Shown here one piece after another: positions 16,082 through 25,836 of a stretch of 64,000 bases of DNA. Source of the stretch: Acidobacteriota bacterium (GTDB taxonomy: Bacteria; Actinomycetota; Acidimicrobiia; Spongiisociales; ZC4RG35); assembly GCA_022573225.1 (NCBI GenBank), contig JACZUI010000005.1:25657-89656 (forward strand), in the 5' to 3' direction. How positions within the stretch are numbered: the first letter of the stretch is position 1; every line of letters starts with the position of its first letter. Position numbers and translations under genes: made by a program. The notes under the pieces were generated by a model. It had not been told where the DNA came from. It searched no databases and was given only the letters and a program-made list of their open reading frames with translations.

Positions 16082-17503
16082 TCACCCCTTCACGACGCCG
16101 AGGGGGCGGAGCCGGGCGACCCTGGCGGCAAGGTTGGCACGTTCACACACATCGGCGACCTCGTCGACGTCCTTGTAGGCATAGGGAGCCTCCTCGGAGA
16201 GGAGCTTGACCGACCCAGGACGAACCGAGATGCCCGCCTCCTCGAGCTGTCGTCGCACCTCCTGGCCGGATGCCCTTGCCTTCGCCTTCTTGCGGCTCAT
16301 CAACCTCCCGGCCCCGTGAGCGGCCGAGCCAAAGGCCGGGTTGTCTTCTTTGCCCTTCAGCACCCATGAAGCCGTTCCCATGCTGCCCGGCACAAACACG
16401 GGTTGACCGGACGATCGAAGATCAGGTGGGAGGTCCGGATGTCCAGGTCCAAATGCCCGGGTTGCGCCTTTGCGGTGGACACACAGGGACACCTCGCGAC
16501 CGTTGACCTGGTGGGACTCGATCTTGGCCAGGTTATGGGCGACGTCGAACACCAGGTGCATGCCGGTTGCTTCTGGCGACAGCCCGAATACGGCCGCGAA
16601 GGCGGCCCGCGCCTCGTGGGCGAGAATGTGGCGGTTTGCCCATCCGTAGTTGGCCGCAGCGGCCATGGCCCCGAGGTATTCCTGTCCCTCCGGCGATGTG
16701 ACCGGGACACAGGCGAGTTGTGGGTCAGGTATCTCGATTCCGTAGCGGTGCATGGCGTCCCCCATGAGGCGAAGCTGATCTGTGCAGGTCTGATGACCGA
16801 GACCTCTGGAGCCGCAGTGAATCATCACCACCACCATGCCTGGGGCGAGGCCAAAAGCGCGGGCCGCAGCGTCGTCGAGGATCTCGTCGACGACCTGCAC
16901 TTCGAGAAAATGGTTTCCCGCGCCGAGTGACCCGAGCTGGCCTTTGCCCCTCGTGATCGCTTTCTCGCTGATCATCGACCGGTCGGCGCCCTGGGAAGTG
17001 CCCCTTTCCTCACACCGATCTAGGTCACTGTCCCAGCCATAGCCGGCCTCCAGCGCCGCGGCTGCGCCGACGTGGAGAACGTCGGGAACCAGACTGGCAG
17101 GGGCGATGGCTCCCTGGCCGATACCGCGGGGAATACGCCGGTCCAGCTCGGACATGATGTCTTCACGGCGTGCGTTGAAGTCTGGCTCGGTGAACTGAGA
17201 GGCGATCAAACGGACGCCGCAGCAGATGTCGAAACCGACTCCCCCGGGAGAAACGACGCCATCATCGACCGTGGTGGCCGCCACACCTCCGATGGGAAAT
17301 CCGTAGCCCCAGTGAATGTCGGGCATGGCCAAAGACGAATCGACTATTCCGGGCAGGTGGGCGACGTTGGCTACCTGTTCGGCGGCTCGATCTCGGCGCA
17401 CCGACTCCATGAGGGCCTCCGATGCGAATATTCGTCCTGGGACCAGCATCCCCCCCCTGCGGGGAATTTCCCAGACGACGTCCGAGACACGCCTGATATC
17501 CAT
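16082..17503 (-). CDS. rtcB: RNA-splicing ligase RtcB
   Basis: The 473-residue protein joins RNA 2',3'-cyclic phosphate (or 3'-phosphate) and 5'-OH ends using GTP and manganese, in tRNA splicing or RNA repair. Visible motifs are PDIHWGYGFPIGG, the metal-site GGVGFDICCG (Asp92, Cys95), the HCGSRGLGHQ His cluster and the C-terminal AAHGAGRLMSRKKA containing the guanylylated His. The chosen ATG begins MDIRRVSD; the frame is open another 41 codons upstream but that part is not RtcB-like. No archease gene is adjacent. It is divergent from the CapA-like gene. Confidence 0.93.
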   Translation of the reverse strand: MDIRRVSDVVWEIPRRGGMLVPGRIFASEALMESVRRDRAAEQVANVAHLPGIVDSSLAMPDIHWGYGFPIGGVAATTVDDGVVSPGGVGFDICCGVRLIASQFTEPDFNARREDIMSELDRRIPRGIGQGAIAPASLVPDVLHVGAAAALEAGYGWDSDLDRCEERGTSQGADRSMISEKAITRGKGQLGSLGAGNHFLEVQVVDEILDDAAARAFGLAPGMVVVMIHCGSRGLGHQTCTDQLRLMGDAMHRYGIEIPDPQLACVPVTSPEGQEYLGAMAAAANYGWANRHILAHEARAAFAAVFGLSPEATGMHLVFDVAHNLAKIESHQVNGREVSLCVHRKGATRAFGPGHPDLPPDLRSSGQPVFVPGSMGTASWVLKGKEDNPAFGSAAHGAGRLMSRKKAKARASGQEVRRQLEEAGISVRPGSVKLLSEEAPYAYKDVDEVADVCERANLAARVARLRPLGVVKG

Positions 17504-17809
17504 CTCTCTAGTTTGCCCACAATCGACGTCGCCGTCTGCGCCGAACTCCGCTACATCCTCATAGGAGGCTGCCACGACATTCGCCCGATCCCCGTGTCGG
17601 CAGTGTGTTGCAGAACGGGGTGCCACAACAGGTGCAATGGTAGATTCGTCCTGGCGGCTGGGTTTTGTCCGCAGGAAGATCCTCGGCGGATCGCGTCATC
17701 CCATCGTTTCGCTCGGGAGGGATGCAGGTGCTCATTGTTCGAACCGAAGCTGGTCCACCCATCCAAAGTGGGCTCACGGTCAGATCCAGCGCGGCGGCCC
17801 ACGGTTGAG
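17504..17809. other. 306-bp divergent intergenic region (rtcB / capA-like)
   Basis: It must carry the promoters of both flanking genes. On the minus strand a 46-codon frame (17559-17699) ends with a cysteine-rich motif (YHCTCCGTPFC) reminiscent of a zinc ribbon, 55 bp before the rtcB start. It has no clear ribosome site, and I do not call it as a gene. Confidence 0.3.
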
Positions 17810-18922
17810 ATGAGTACGCCGGGCGTCACTCTTTTCCTTTGCGGCGATGTGATGACGGGCCGGGGCATTGACCAGATACTCGAGCATCCCGGAGATCCGC
17901 GGCTTTACGAGTCCTCGGTCCGCTCGGCACTCGGGTATGTGCGGCTCGCCGAGGAGAGGAACGGTCCGATACCACGAGGTGTCGATCCTGCCTACATCTG
18001 GGGCGATGCTCTCGCCGCATTGAATGGGGCCGACACCATGGCTCGCATCATCAATCTGGAGACTGCGGTCACCGATGGGGGCGAGCCGTGGCCAGGTAAG
18101 GGCATCCACTATCGGATGGATCCTCACAATCTCGCCTGTATCACTTCGGCAGGGATCGACTGTTGCGTTCTCGCCAACAATCACGTCCTCGATTGGTCCT
18201 ATACGGGGCTGGAACAGACCCTCAACTCGCTTCAAGGAGCCGGGTTGGGCGTGACCGGGGCAGGGTTCGATTCAGCCACAGCCACCAGGCCGGCCCTGAT
18301 AGACATCAAATCCGGGTGCCGTGTTGTGGTTGTCGCTCTCGGCACCCCGTCGAGTGGGATCCCGCCCTCGTGGGGAGCGGGGTCGGATCGTCCCGGCGTG
18401 GCGCTGGCTCGAGCGCTCTCGTCAACCGAGGTCGATGCTGTCGCCGCGAGGGTTGCCTCGGCTGTCACAGCCGGCGACATCGTGGTCGTCTCAATCCACT
18501 GGGGCCCGAATTGGGGTTACGACATCCCCTCTTCGCACCGGCGTTTCGCCCGAGCGCTCATTGATCGCGCCGGTGTGCATGTGGTCCACGGACACTCGTC
18601 CCATCACCCCTTGGGCATCGAGGTCTACCGCGGCAGACCGATTCTGTACGGGTGCGGAGACCTCATCAACGATTACGAAGGGATCCGCGGGCACGCGAAA
18701 TACCGCCCCGATCTGGGGCTTCTCTATCTGGTCACCATGGACCCGACCGCTGGTCGTTTGCAGCAGTTGGAGCTGGTGCCGGTTCGGATCCATCGGTTTC
18801 GCCTGACCTTCGCTTCGACCGAGGAGAGGACATGGCTCCAAAAGACCCTCACTCGGGAGGGTCGGACCGGGGGAGCGGCGATTGAAGCCACCGACAGCGG
18901 ACGTCTGTTCGTTCGCTGGTGA
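17810..18922 (+). CDS. CapA-family metallophosphoesterase-like protein
   Basis: A 370-residue protein of the CapA/PgsA fold. It has the metallophosphoesterase-type motifs LFLCGDVMTGRG near residue 10, INLETAV, LANNHVLDW and the late SIHWG and VVHGHSSHHPLG blocks that carry metal-ligand His residues. CapA proteins take part in poly-gamma-glutamate export in some bacteria, but many soluble members have unknown roles. No signal peptide is seen and no capBC genes are near. ATG 17810 gives the first residues of the family domain; the longer upstream frame is antisense to rtcB. Confidence 0.8.
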   Translation: MSTPGVTLFLCGDVMTGRGIDQILEHPGDPRLYESSVRSALGYVRLAEERNGPIPRGVDPAYIWGDALAALNGADTMARIINLETAVTDGGEPWPGKGIHYRMDPHNLACITSAGIDCCVLANNHVLDWSYTGLEQTLNSLQGAGLGVTGAGFDSATATRPALIDIKSGCRVVVVALGTPSSGIPPSWGAGSDRPGVALARALSSTEVDAVAARVASAVTAGDIVVVSIHWGPNWGYDIPSSHRRFARALIDRAGVHVVHGHSSHHPLGIEVYRGRPILYGCGDLINDYEGIRGHAKYRPDLGLLYLVTMDPTAGRLQQLELVPVRIHRFRLTFASTEERTWLQKTLTREGRTGGAAIEATDSGRLFVRW

Positions 18923-19103
18923 CCGATGGGTCAGAGGAATTTGCAGGCTGAATCCTGCGGGGTGAGAGAGCGCCGAGGTTTGGTCATGGCTCTCCCTGGT
19001 TTCTTGGATGCTCTCTATCCCAAACCCTTGAAGTCGGGCGAGAACCCCGCAACGCCGGCCGACGTCCCCGCATCCATCGGAGTTCCGTAACATTGGTGTC
19101 GCC

Positions 19104-19898
19104 GTGAGCCGGTGGATTGTCCTTTGTGCGCTGGTGGCGTCGATGGTGGCCGGATGCACCACCACGTCATTGAGATCACCTGTGACGCAGGTCGAGGAGG
19201 ATGCCGGCGACTCGGTTCCAAAGGAGAATGTCAGTGACTCGGTCTCCGACCAGGAGAGTCGTGCACAGGAGCGAGATGCCATGGTCGACTCCCAAATAGT
19301 GGCCCGTGGCGTGAGCAACCCGTTGGTCCTGAGGGCGATGCGGGCTGTTCCCCGCCATGAGTTCGTGACCCCCGACTATCTCGATCAGGCCTATGACGAT
19401 CACCCACTGCCCATCGGGCACGGTCAGACCATCTCGCAGCCCTACATCGTCGCCTGGATGTCCGAGCTGCTCGAAGTCGAGCCAGGGGACAAAGTGCTCG
19501 AAATCGGTACCGGGTCTGGATATCAGGCAGCGGTTCTAGCCGAGATGGGAGTCGAGGTTTACACGGTGGAGGTCATCGCGGAGTTGGCGGCCACGGCGGC
19601 GCCCCTTCTGGAGCGACTTGGCTATCAGAAGATCAAAATGCTGGAAGCCGACGGCTACTTCGGGTGGGAAGAGCACGCTCCCTACGACGCCATCGTCGTC
19701 ACCGCCGCTCCCGACCATCTGCCCCGACCGCTTCTGCTCCAGCTTGCCGAGGACGGGCGGCTGGTGATCCCGGTGGGTCCGGTCGGTTCCTTCCAGACGT
19801 TGTGGCGGTTTACCCACGGCGACTCGGATGAGGTCTTGGCGGAGAACCTGGGCTTTGTGTCGTTCGTGCCGCTCACCGGGGAGGGGACTCGAGAGTAG
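19104..19898 (+). CDS. pcm: Exported protein-L-isoaspartate O-methyltransferase (lipoprotein)
   Basis: This 264-residue protein has a signal peptide ending in the lipobox MVAGC (Cys18), a linker rich in Ser/Asp/Glu to about residue 55, then a full PCMT domain: [28 protein letters not shown] motif [16 protein letters not shown], and [19 protein letters not shown] uses S-adenosylmethionine to start repair of isoaspartyl residues, normally in the cytoplasm. A lipidated, surface-exposed version is unusual because SAM is cytosolic. GTG start at 19104. The last 26 bases overlap the convergent spermidine-synthase-like gene. Confidence 0.85.
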   Translation: MSRWIVLCALVASMVAGCTTTSLRSPVTQVEEDAGDSVPKENVSDSVSDQESRAQERDAMVDSQIVARGVSNPLVLRAMRAVPRHEFVTPDYLDQAYDDHPLPIGHGQTISQPYIVAWMSELLEVEPGDKVLEIGTGSGYQAAVLAEMGVEVYTVEVIAELAATAAPLLERLGYQKIKMLEADGYFGWEEHAPYDAIVVTAAPDHLPRPLLLQLAEDGRLVIPVGPVGSFQTLWRFTHGDSDEVLAENLGFVSFVPLTGEGTRE

Positions 19899-22302
19899 GT
19901 CTCGAGGCCAGACCCTCAGAGGCGCCGACTCGGGTGCTGGCCATCGCCATCAGGGTCGCACCTGCGTAACAGGCCGCGCCGACAAGCATTACCGCGGTAA
20001 ACCCCCAGGAGAGCGCGGCCAGCGCAGCTGCGATGGCAGCCACCACCGAGGCCGCTCCGTTGATTCCCCAGGCCCAAGGGACCAGCTTCGGAGCGATCGT
20101 CTCGAGGTGGTCGATCCCTTTGGGGAACATGGTTCCCATCAGGAACCCCACCGGAAGCACTGATCCGGCCACCAGGGCGGCCCGCTGCCACAAGGGCGCC
20201 CCCAGGGAGCGCTCGATCACTCCGGCCACCAGCCACGGTTGCAAGGCGGCCACCACGCTGAGAACGATCGCAGTTCGAACCCAGGGGAGACGGTCAGACA
20301 TCAGGCTGCCCAGACCAGAAGCAACCAGCACCGAGGCCAAAACCACCGCGAGGGCTGTGGTGGGCCGTCCCAAGACCAGGATATATCGCTGAAAGATCGG
20401 AATCTCGACCAGCAGAAAAGCGAGTCCGAGCAATCCGAAATAGCCCGCCGTCCATCCCATTCCCGGCCCCCGCCGGACCTTTGTCGTCAATGGACCCAAG
20501 ATGAGTAGTCCGGCGGCCAGGATCGAGAGCAGCAACAGCGCCACCAACACGAAGTAACCGGCGCCTCCAAAGGGCTGCCAGGTTCGACCCAGGGTGGCCA
20601 ACACCTCGTCGGTCTGTTCAAACGTGAAGTAGTGATGGAAGAACGGGTGATCGTCGCTGGGCGGAGTTATGTCGAAGCTGTAGGACTCGTACAGCGCAGT
20701 GGGCCTGGACTCCGCCAGGAGGGGGGAGGCCAGCCGGAAATAGTCGTCCTCGGGGAGTAGGTTGAACTTGTTGGCCTCCTCTGCGTCGAGTCCCGGAAAA
20801 GCGACGAGGTCGAAGCGGAGCCTCTCGGCAAAGTCCCTTATTCGATCCAACTGGTCGGTTCGAAGACCGTCTGGGGAGACCAACACCAGGAGGTTCGAGA
20901 AACCACGGAGCGCAACCACGGATGAGGCCGGGTCGCCTCCCCGTCGGCGGATCGCCTCACCCGCGAGCGCCACGGCCCGCATTCCCTCGGAAGGAGGTGT
21001 TTGCAGCCAGCGCACCACCGCCAGGATCCCGCCGGGTCGCAGCCCGTCGAGATAGGCAGACATACCCTCGAGGGTCAGGGTGTAGTCCTCGGCCAGGCTG
21101 TAGGCCCCGGATGTCACGGGGCGGAATGGGGCGTCTAGGGCGAGGTGGACGACATCGAAGGAACCTTTGGCCCTCTCTGCGAAGGTGCGGGGCTCCTCCA
21201 CGACCACCTTGACCCTTGGATCACGATAGGAGGGAGACGCCGACGCGGCCTTCGCCACCAACGGATCGGGTTCCACCGCGGTCACGCTGGCGGCTCCCGA
21301 AGCCAGAGCGGTGAGCACGGCCAGGCCGCCTCCGGCGTCGAGGACCGCCACTTCTGCTCCAGGCTTGAGTTCGTAGGGCAGCGCATAGAGGAGATAGGGG
21401 ACGAAATCTGCCTGCTCGGGTTCGATGAGCGGGATCGGGCTCAAGTCGTCACCGTCGACGGTGACCCCCTGCTGCGCAGGTGGAATGCCACGATAGGTGA
21501 GAGAGAGCCCGGGCAGGGACCGGATTCCATCGCTTTCCACATGATCGACCCGGGACGCGGGCGTCCACCCGGTGGAGAGCAGCGTCGCCCCCGGATATCT
21601 GAGCGCTGCGCTCAGCTCCTTATAGGGAGAGAGCCGAAGTTCGATGCTCCCGGGACCGGCGAGGATCATCCCGGCCGTCACTGTCACCAGAACCACCACG
21701 GCGGGCAGGGCTTGGCGTCTGCTGGTGCCGGCCGCCAGGAGAAGGGGAACCGCCAGCGCCGCCGTGGCCGCCGTGGCCACGACTGCCCCCTCGCCGCCGA
21801 GGTGATCGATCGCCGCCAGGGCCAGGGGTGCTCCCAGGCCGGCTCCGGCCAGGCTGGCGGCGTACACCCGGTGCACCGGCACCCGACGCGGTTGGTCCCA
21901 TCCCGCGAGGAGCACCGTGACCAGTGCGCCGGCGAAGAAAAACGGAGTGGCCAGAGCCAGGTAGACCACGGCCAGGTACAGGATCTGTCGCCGGTCCCAG
22001 GCCAGGGTGAAAGAGTCGAAAGGCACCCGGTTCGCCGCCAGGTAGCCACCGATGGTCGCGGCAGCCTGTAACGCGGCGAGGGTGGCCCAGCGGCCCGGGC
22101 CTCCCCGACCGAGGCGTGGCCACACATAGAGAAACGACCCGGCAGCGCCAAACCCGAGGAGAGCCAGGCTCACCGCTACGAAGGCGAAGTGGTGAAACTG
22201 GGCTACGGCGAATACCCGGGTGAGGACCACTTCGAGCATCAGAACCGCCGCCGAGGAGAGGGCGATGCCGAAGAGAACCCGCCATCCCGATCGTTCACCC
22301 AT
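19873..22302 (-). CDS. Membrane-embedded spermidine-synthase-like protein
   Basis: The product (809 residues from this start) has an N-terminal set of about six to seven hydrophobic helices (first one ALSSAAVLMLEVVLTRVFAVAQFHHFAFVAVS), a central class I methyltransferase/spermidine-synthase domain (VAVLDAGGGLAVLTALASGA, SFDVVHLALDAPF), and a C-terminal block of further helices. This is the architecture of the fused MFS-like/spermidine synthase family, whose reaction is mostly unknown. ATG 22302 overlaps the upstream hydrolase stop by eight bases; ATG 22320 and 22335 are in-frame alternatives. The gene pair is probably translationally coupled. Confidence 0.75.
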   Translation of the reverse strand: MGERSGWRVLFGIALSSAAVLMLEVVLTRVFAVAQFHHFAFVAVSLALLGFGAAGSFLYVWPRLGRGGPGRWATLAALQAAATIGGYLAANRVPFDSFTLAWDRRQILYLAVVYLALATPFFFAGALVTVLLAGWDQPRRVPVHRVYAASLAGAGLGAPLALAAIDHLGGEGAVVATAATAALAVPLLLAAGTSRRQALPAVVVLVTVTAGMILAGPGSIELRLSPYKELSAALRYPGATLLSTGWTPASRVDHVESDGIRSLPGLSLTYRGIPPAQQGVTVDGDDLSPIPLIEPEQADFVPYLLYALPYELKPGAEVAVLDAGGGLAVLTALASGAASVTAVEPDPLVAKAASASPSYRDPRVKVVVEEPRTFAERAKGSFDVVHLALDAPFRPVTSGAYSLAEDYTLTLEGMSAYLDGLRPGGILAVVRWLQTPPSEGMRAVALAGEAIRRRGGDPASSVVALRGFSNLLVLVSPDGLRTDQLDRIRDFAERLRFDLVAFPGLDAEEANKFNLLPEDDYFRLASPLLAESRPTALYESYSFDITPPSDDHPFFHHYFTFEQTDEVLATLGRTWQPFGGAGYFVLVALLLLSILAAGLLILGPLTTKVRRGPGMGWTAGYFGLLGLAFLLVEIPIFQRYILVLGRPTTALAVVLASVLVASGLGSLMSDRLPWVRTAIVLSVVAALQPWLVAGVIERSLGAPLWQRAALVAGSVLPVGFLMGTMFPKGIDHLETIAPKLVPWAWGINGAASVVAAIAAALAALSWGFTAVMLVGAACYAGATLMAMASTRVGASEGLASRPTLESPPR

Positions 22303-23113
22303 TGCTGGAGAACACCTCATCGAGGAATGCAACAACCTCGTCTATGAGCCGGTCACCGGCTGTCAGCGCGAAATCGTTGTGATCGGCACCCTCGATCACC
22401 AGGAGCCGCTTGGGCCCGGGCGATGCCTCGTACAGCTTTCTGCTCTGCCTGATCGGAACGATGCTGTCGGCAGAGCCGCCGACGATCATCACGGGTATGT
22501 CGATGCCTGCGATCGTCTCGAGGTTCGGATAGCGGTCCCATAACAGGAGGGACACAGGCAAGAACGGGTAGTGGGTTGATCCGATGTCCGGCAGTGAGGT
22601 GAACGGCGAGCGCAGCACGAGCGCGGCTGGCGCTTGGTGTGCGGCGAGCCCGAGGGCGACCGCGGCACCAAGCGACTCGCCAAAGTACGCCAGCCGGTCA
22701 GAATCGAATCCGGAACGGGTCCGTAGGTAGGCGACCGCGGCTCGGGCATCGGCGGCCAGCCCTTCCTCGGACGGTCTTCCCGGATTTCCACCGTAGCCCC
22801 TGTAGTCGACGAGCAACACCGCATACCCACGTCCGGCGAGGGCTTCAGCGAGCGGGGTGCGGTCGGCCCGGTTGCCGGCATTGCCGTTGAACACCACCAC
22901 GGTTCCGCTGCTTTCCTCTCTGGCGGCCGGCACGAACCAGGCCGCCAAGGACAGACCGTCCTCGGTGGGGTACGTCACCTCCTCGGAGCCTGGCAGAACG
23001 GTGGCAGCGTCCGGAACGGCCTGTGTCGGGAAGTAGATCAGACGCCGTTGCGAGATCCATATCAGGCCAAACGCCGCCAATGCGGCCAGAACCAACATCG
23101 CGAGCCCTCTCAT
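22295..23113 (-). CDS. Membrane-anchored alpha/beta hydrolase (Bem46/ABHD13-like)
   Basis: This 272-residue hydrolase has an N-terminal membrane helix (residues 4-20) followed by the family motif QRRLIYFPT. The catalytic core shows the oxyanion region VVFNGNAGNR, VDYRGYGGNPG, the nucleophile Ser147 in GESLG, the acid in GGSADSIVP and the His in GADHNDF. It likely acts on a lipid or small ester at the outer face of the membrane. The ATG at 23113 starts just before the membrane helix; the frame continues far upstream, but that stretch is antisense to the next gene and low in protein character. Confidence 0.82.
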   Translation of the reverse strand: MRGLAMLVLAALAAFGLIWISQRRLIYFPTQAVPDAATVLPGSEEVTYPTEDGLSLAAWFVPAAREESSGTVVVFNGNAGNRADRTPLAEALAGRGYAVLLVDYRGYGGNPGRPSEEGLAADARAAVAYLRTRSGFDSDRLAYFGESLGAAVALGLAAHQAPAALVLRSPFTSLPDIGSTHYPFLPVSLLLWDRYPNLETIAGIDIPVMIVGGSADSIVPIRQSRKLYEASPGPKRLLVIEGADHNDFALTAGDRLIDEVVAFLDEVFSSNG

Positions 23114-23221
23114 GGCAGAGCGCAAGCTCCCCGCTCCCCGCGTCTTGGGTGCGGAATCGTGGTTTCCGGCATCGTTGTTCGCATCGTACGTCGAAAGGTC
23201 AGCGTCGAATAAGGTCCGGGT

Positions 23222-24280
23222 GTGGATCGTCGTCGACGCACTCTGATCCTCACCGGGGTCGTGGTCGTGGGGCTGGCACTGCTTCCGGTGGTGCGCAACC
23301 GGATCAGCGCCGCTGCCACTCTCCTCGAGGCGCTCGGAATGAGTGTGCCTCGACCCTTCGCTCCGAACGTCAAGCCGGAGACGGCCGAGGTAGGGGGGGT
23401 GACGGGCCGTCTCTACAAATCCGGCGACTATCCCGCGGTCCTGGTGGTGCCGGGTGCGACTCCCGACGGAGTGGAAGATGCTCGAGTCAACGACCTGGCC
23501 CGGGCGCTGGCCAGGGCGGGGAGGACCGTTTTCATCCCCGACCTCGATCTCTACCGTGAGCAATTCACCAAAGCCGACCTGGAGCGGATCGTGGCTGCCG
23601 TCGGTGGCCTGGCCGAGTCGTCGGGACGGCCGGTGGCGGTGCTGGGGATCTCATACGGTGGCTCATTTTCCTTGGTGGCTGCCGCCGACGATCGCATGGA
23701 GGGGCGGCTCTCCCGGGTGGCCACTCTTGGCGCCTACTACGACTTGGAGGGGGTGATTCAGGCAGTGACCACGGGCGGGTCCACGGTCGATGATCGGTTT
23801 ATCCCCTGGGAGGGTCATCCCATCGCTGGAGAGGTGCTGGCCACCAGGACCGCCGAGTTGCTCCCGGAAGAAGAACAGAAGTCATTCCTCGCAGCCTTGG
23901 ACGGCCGACTCGATATCGAACACCTGGCCCCCAGCTCCCGAGCACTGTACGACCTTCTCGCCAACGACGACCCCTGGCGCACATCGGAGCTCGCCGAGCG
24001 ACTCCACCCCTCGCTCCGGTCGTTGATCGAGGCGTTCTCTCCATCGCAGGTCGCCGACGAGATCGGAGTTCCGGTGTTGGCGCTGCACTCGATCGACGAC
24101 CCGCTGGTGCCTTATGCCGAACTGATTCGGTTGGAGGCGGGGATGCCCCAAGCTGAGATTTTGACGGTGCGGTTGTTCCGCCATGTCGACTTCGATCCCT
24201 CTTCTCCGTCCGGCTGGTGGTCGCTGATCCCCGACATGTGGAAGGTGTGGCACTTCACCACTTGGATCCTCGCTGGCTGA
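23222..24280 (+). CDS. Membrane-anchored alpha/beta hydrolase family protein
   Basis: The 352-residue protein begins with a basic tip and a hydrophobic helix (8-24), then an alpha/beta hydrolase fold with VLVVPGATPDG, nucleophile Ser144 in GISYGGS, an acid in LHSIDDPLVPY and the final His in FRHVDFDP. The lid region (about 190-270) is large. The substrate is unknown. GTG start at 23222; it is divergent from the other hydrolase gene, 108 bp apart, which suggests paired regulation. Confidence is high for fold and modest for catalytic activity. Confidence 0.75.
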   Translation: MDRRRRTLILTGVVVVGLALLPVVRNRISAAATLLEALGMSVPRPFAPNVKPETAEVGGVTGRLYKSGDYPAVLVVPGATPDGVEDARVNDLARALARAGRTVFIPDLDLYREQFTKADLERIVAAVGGLAESSGRPVAVLGISYGGSFSLVAAADDRMEGRLSRVATLGAYYDLEGVIQAVTTGGSTVDDRFIPWEGHPIAGEVLATRTAELLPEEEQKSFLAALDGRLDIEHLAPSSRALYDLLANDDPWRTSELAERLHPSLRSLIEAFSPSQVADEIGVPVLALHSIDDPLVPYAELIRLEAGMPQAEILTVRLFRHVDFDPSSPSGWWSLIPDMWKVWHFTTWILAG

Positions 24281-24289
24281 CTGGGTGGC

Positions 24290-24305
24290 GTGACATGCAT
24301 TCTTC
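24290..24305. repeat. Short intergenic repeat, copy 2
   Basis: The word GTGACATGCATTCTTC matches the copy at 5100-5115 in 15 of 16 bases and again follows a plus-strand stop codon. Confidence 0.25.
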
Positions 24306-24360
24306 GCCCGGTTCAGATGCAGCGCGGAGCACAGGAAAGGACCACCGGTACCATTCGGTG

Positions 24361-25704
24361 ATGTCCGGACCACCGGTGCTCAAGTCGGGTGGGCTGCTCG
24401 GCCATACCCGGGCGTTTGCAGACGACCCGTTGGGCATGTTCTCGCTCCTGCTCGAGACTTTTCCGAACGAGGAGGTGGTCAGAATCCGTTTCGGTCCGTT
24501 CATGGACTATGCCGTGACCGGGGCCGAGGCTGCCCGTCAGCTCATGCTGGGGGGTCATGACCACCTGGTGAGACCGTGGTTCTTCAACCGGGTCTTCAAG
24601 GAGATGTCCGGGCTCAACCTGTTCACGGCCAACGGAGAAGAGTGGTCGTGGCGCCGGAAGATGATCGGACCGGCCTTTCACAGTGCCGAGATAGCGGGAA
24701 TGGCCGACACGATGGTGTCGATCGCGGAGCGGGTCGCCCGCAACTGGCATGTAGGGGATCGGATCGATCTGACGGAAGAGATGACCTCGCTGACGCTCGA
24801 GGTCGCTGGTCAGGCCCTCTTTGGAGTTGACGTGAGGGCGGATGATCGTGGCCGCCGACTGGCCCTGGCATTCGAGGGGATGATCCAATGGACCAACTAT
24901 CGGGTGGAACGCTTCTTTTCCGAGCCCGTCTGGGCGCCTACGGCTCGGGCGGCCCGAGCCCGGCGGGCTATTGGCGTCGTCGGTAGCATCGCCGCGGAGG
25001 CGGTTGCGGAGAGAAGGGCGCAGGGAGGGGAGCACCACGACCTTCTCCAGTTGCTCCTCGACTCCCGCGACGCCGAGACCGGTGAGCCTCTTGGCGACTT
25101 AGAAGTGGTTTCGGAAGCCAAAGCCTTCTTCTTCGCCGGCCACGAGACCACATCGAGCGCCTTGTCCTGGGCCTGGTTGGAATTGGCGCGTCATCCCGAC
25201 ATCGCCAACGCCCTCCGGGAGGAACTGACTCGGGTGCTCGACGGACGGTCGCCAGAACTGTCAGATCTCGAAGATCTCGATCTGACCCGTCGGATCGTGG
25301 AGGAGTCGCTGCGTCTCCATCCTCCCGCGATGGTGCTGACCCGGCGCACCCATGGCGCGGTGGAGGCGGGCGGCTACCGCATCCCCCGCAACCGGGGGAT
25401 CCTTGTCCTGATCTATGCGATCCACCGCAACCCCAAATATTGGGATGCCCCGCACACATTCGATCCGGATCGGTTCACCCCGAACCGGTCCAGAGGGCGC
25501 CCGGCACACGCCTTCCTCCCGTTCGGTGAGGGGCCGCGAATGTGCGTCGGTTCCAGATTCGCCATGACCGAAGCCTGTCTCATCCTGGCAACCCTGGCGC
25601 AGCGATGGCGGTTCGAAGTCGAAGAACCTACCGAGGTGAAGCCTGACACCCGGTTTGTTCTCAAACCTGCCCGGCTGTCGGCGACCGTGTTAGGTGGTCT
25701 CTAG
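24361..25704 (+). CDS. Cytochrome P450
   Basis: A 447-residue heme-thiolate monooxygenase. The I-helix oxygen-activation motif FAGHETTSSA, the K-helix ExxR in EESLRLHPP, the PERF-region variant FDPDRF and the heme loop FLPFGEGPRMCVG with the axial Cys at about 395 are all intact. The pattern resembles the CYP102/CYP4-like soluble group used for fatty acid or alkane-type hydroxylation. ATG 24361 starts the conserved N-terminus; an upstream extension is not P450-like. No ferredoxin or reductase gene is adjacent, so it must borrow electron donors encoded elsewhere. Confidence 0.93.
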   Translation: MSGPPVLKSGGLLGHTRAFADDPLGMFSLLLETFPNEEVVRIRFGPFMDYAVTGAEAARQLMLGGHDHLVRPWFFNRVFKEMSGLNLFTANGEEWSWRRKMIGPAFHSAEIAGMADTMVSIAERVARNWHVGDRIDLTEEMTSLTLEVAGQALFGVDVRADDRGRRLALAFEGMIQWTNYRVERFFSEPVWAPTARAARARRAIGVVGSIAAEAVAERRAQGGEHHDLLQLLLDSRDAETGEPLGDLEVVSEAKAFFFAGHETTSSALSWAWLELARHPDIANALREELTRVLDGRSPELSDLEDLDLTRRIVEESLRLHPPAMVLTRRTHGAVEAGGYRIPRNRGILVLIYAIHRNPKYWDAPHTFDPDRFTPNRSRGRPAHAFLPFGEGPRMCVGSRFAMTEACLILATLAQRWRFEVEEPTEVKPDTRFVLKPARLSATVLGGL

Positions 25705-25836
25705 GCGATCCAGCCGAGCGTGTGCATCCCGGGCCTCCATCCCGTGATCTGCACACGCTCGCCGATTTCTCGGTGCTCGGGTTTAGGGTCAACCAGGCAA
25801 CGGGTGACTCACAGGCCGCCCAGCGGGAGTCAGCTC

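Noticed and set aside
25720..25836. Longer 266-codon version of the MerB frame
   Set aside because: The extra residues are unlike MerB, and the ATG at 25837 has a good ribosome site.
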